Positions 62,951 through 64,000 of a DNA stretch of 64,000 nucleotides are shown here, piece by piece (position 1 is the first letter of the stretch; every line of letters begins with the position of its first letter). The notes beneath the pieces were generated by a model. It saw only the letters and a program-made list of their open reading frames with translations. It ran no database searches and was not told the DNA's origin. This DNA comes from Anaerocolumna chitinilytica (GTDB taxonomy: Bacteria > Bacillota > Clostridia > Lachnospirales > Lachnospiraceae): positions 4,341,501-4,405,500 of the forward strand of contig NZ_AP023368.1 in assembly GCF_014218355.1 (NCBI RefSeq), given 5' to 3'. The position numbers were made by a program, and so were the translations under genes.

Positions 62951-64000
62951 TTATGATAGTTCAAACATACCGGTATATAACTGATAGTATTTTCCTTTTT
63001 GTCCTATCAGACCGTCGTGATTGCCTCTTTCGATAATCTCTCCGTTTTCCAATACCATAATGGCATGGGAATTACGTACGGTAGATAATCTGTGAGCAAT
63101 AACAAATACTGTTCTGCCCTCCATTAATCTGTCCATTCCCTTTTCTATAAGAGCTTCCGTTCTGGTATCAATGGAAGAGGTAGCTTCATCCAAAATTAAT
63201 ACCGGCGGGTCTGCTACGGCAGCTCTTGCTATGGTTAGAAGCTGTCTCTGCCCCTGGGAAAGGTTCGCTCCGTCTGCAGTTAATAACGTATCATAGCCCT
63301 TTGGCAGATGCTTAATGAAAGAATGAGCATTGGCAAGTTTTGCTGCGGTGATAATCTCTTCCTCCGTAGCATCAGGCTTCCCGTACCGGATATTCTCCAT
63401 TACCGTACCGGTAAAGAGATGAGAATCTTGCAATACCATAGCAAGAGAACGTCTTAAATCATCTTTTTTAATTTTATTGATGTTAATTCCATCGTATCGG
63501 ATTTTGCCGTCCGGTACATCATAGAAACGGTTAATCAGATTGGTTATCGTGGTTTTTCCGGCACCGGTGGAACCTACAAAGGCAATCTTCTGACCTACCT
63601 TGGCATAAAGAGATACACCGTTTAATACCGTTTTTTCTTCATTATACCCAAAGGTTACATTGTCAAAATCTACTTCACCTTTTACTCTTGTAAGGCTTAC
63701 GGTTTTGTCTTTATGAGGATGCTTCCAGGCCCAGATACCGGTTTTATCTTTTGTTTCCACAAGATTACCGCTTTCATCTTCTCTTGCATTTACTAAAGTA
63801 ACATAGCCGTCATCTATTTCCGGTGTTTCATCTATCATATTAAAGATTCTCTCTGCTCCGGCTAAAGCTGCCAGAATAGAGTTAAACTGCTGTGACATCT
63901 GTGTAATAGGCATAGAGAAGTTTCTTGTATACTGTAAAAAGGCAACCACCGCACCAATTGTCAGATGTCCTGAAATTGAAAGAATTCCTCCAAATATTGC
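62951..64000 (-). CDS. ABC exporter half-transporter, cut by the window edge
   Basis: C-terminal part, 349 codons visible; the frame is open to position 64000, so the first membrane helices are outside. The visible membrane-domain end is 'VVAFLQYTRNFSMPITQMSQ', then the ATPase with Walker A 'GSTGAGKTT', signature 'LSQGQ' (non-canonical), Walker B 'VLILDEATSS' with Glu and H-loop 'VIAHRLST'. A 25-residue insertion before the ATPase ('ETKDKTGIWAWKHPHKDKTV') is unusual. By analogy with the two complete pairs in this window it is the catalytic half of a heterodimer whose partner is upstream, beyond 64000. Confidence 0.93.
   Translation of the reverse strand, partial: AIFGGILSISGHLTIGAVVAFLQYTRNFSMPITQMSQQFNSILAALAGAERIFNMIDETPEIDDGYVTLVNAREDESGNLVETKDKTGIWAWKHPHKDKTVSLTRVKGEVDFDNVTFGYNEEKTVLNGVSLYAKVGQKIAFVGSTGAGKTTITNLINRFYDVPDGKIRYDGININKIKKDDLRRSLAMVLQDSHLFTGTVMENIRYGKPDATEEEIITAAKLANAHSFIKHLPKGYDTLLTADGANLSQGQRQLLTIARAAVADPPVLILDEATSSIDTRTEALIEKGMDRLMEGRTVFVIAHRLSTVRNSHAIMVLENGEIIERGNHDGLIGQKGKYYQLYTGMFELS

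Overview
The window looks like a chromosomal segment of a low-GC, spore-forming, anaerobic Firmicute, most likely Lachnospiraceae (Clostridium cluster XIVa, close to Lachnoclostridium or Anaerocolumna). This is an inference from gene content: a single-chain FGAM synthase, a methionine aminopeptidase with an N-terminal SEC-C zinc finger, a sodium-pumping decarboxylase beta subunit, BspA-type leucine-rich repeats, a SpoIID-like protein, strong AGGAGG Shine-Dalgarno sites and AT-rich intergenic DNA. I see no insertion sequence, phage module, integrase or CRISPR array. I cannot name the species.

Layout. 1-2.4 kb: tRNA-Gly, then an AraC regulator with a nitroreductase. 2.4-6.0 kb: a two-gene heterodimeric ABC exporter. 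6.1-8.4 kb: a DUF2089 regulator with a small membrane protein, a compact unit encoding a 26-residue peptide with its own promoter and terminator, then rsgA. 8.6-16 kb: a 7TM-PAS-GGDEF protein whose end overlaps L-lactate dehydrogenase, and the 1275-residue purL. 16.2-18.7 kb: a second tiny peptide gene, a UMF1-type transporter and a zinc-dependent phospholipase-C-like protein preceded by a long palindrome that contains its ribosome site. 19.4-26.0 kb: a 2106-residue secreted RHS/YD-repeat polymorphic toxin with a candidate immunity gene. 26.3-32.1 kb: two GNAT acetyltransferases, a cysteine hydrolase, a PucR regulator, a 59-residue orphan protein, a frameshifted gene and a secreted SpoIID-like protein. 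32.2-37.7 kb: a MarR-controlled heterodimeric ABC exporter and an XRE regulator. 37.7-44.2 kb: amidohydrolase, unknown protein, SGNH esterase, HD-GYP phosphodiesterase, ATPase. 44.3-45.8 kb: a four-gene TetR operon behind a perfect consensus promoter. 45.9-55.8 kb: a 1797-residue surface protein, a REC-BTAD response regulator and a divergent hybrid kinase with two kinase modules. 55.9-64.0 kb: GltD-like oxidoreductase, NUDIX hydrolase, methionine aminopeptidase, AraC, an acetyltransferase fused to a membrane and outer domain, the decarboxylase beta and mini-gamma subunits behind a possible attenuator, a small unknown protein, and a third ABC exporter half cut by the window edge.

How the parts work together. 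Each complete ABC pair shows the sequence asymmetry of heterodimeric exporters: the first gene has Asp in place of the catalytic Walker B Glu, and the second has a non-canonical signature motif. Cyclic-di-GMP signalling is represented by one GGDEF and one HD-GYP protein at separate loci. The least explained items are the three short peptide genes outside normal length cut-offs, the RHS toxin tip and partner, the V-S/T-G-x-A-I-T heptads in the surface protein, the acetyltransferase-membrane fusion, the double-kinase signalling protein and the attenuator-like leader of the sodium pump genes.
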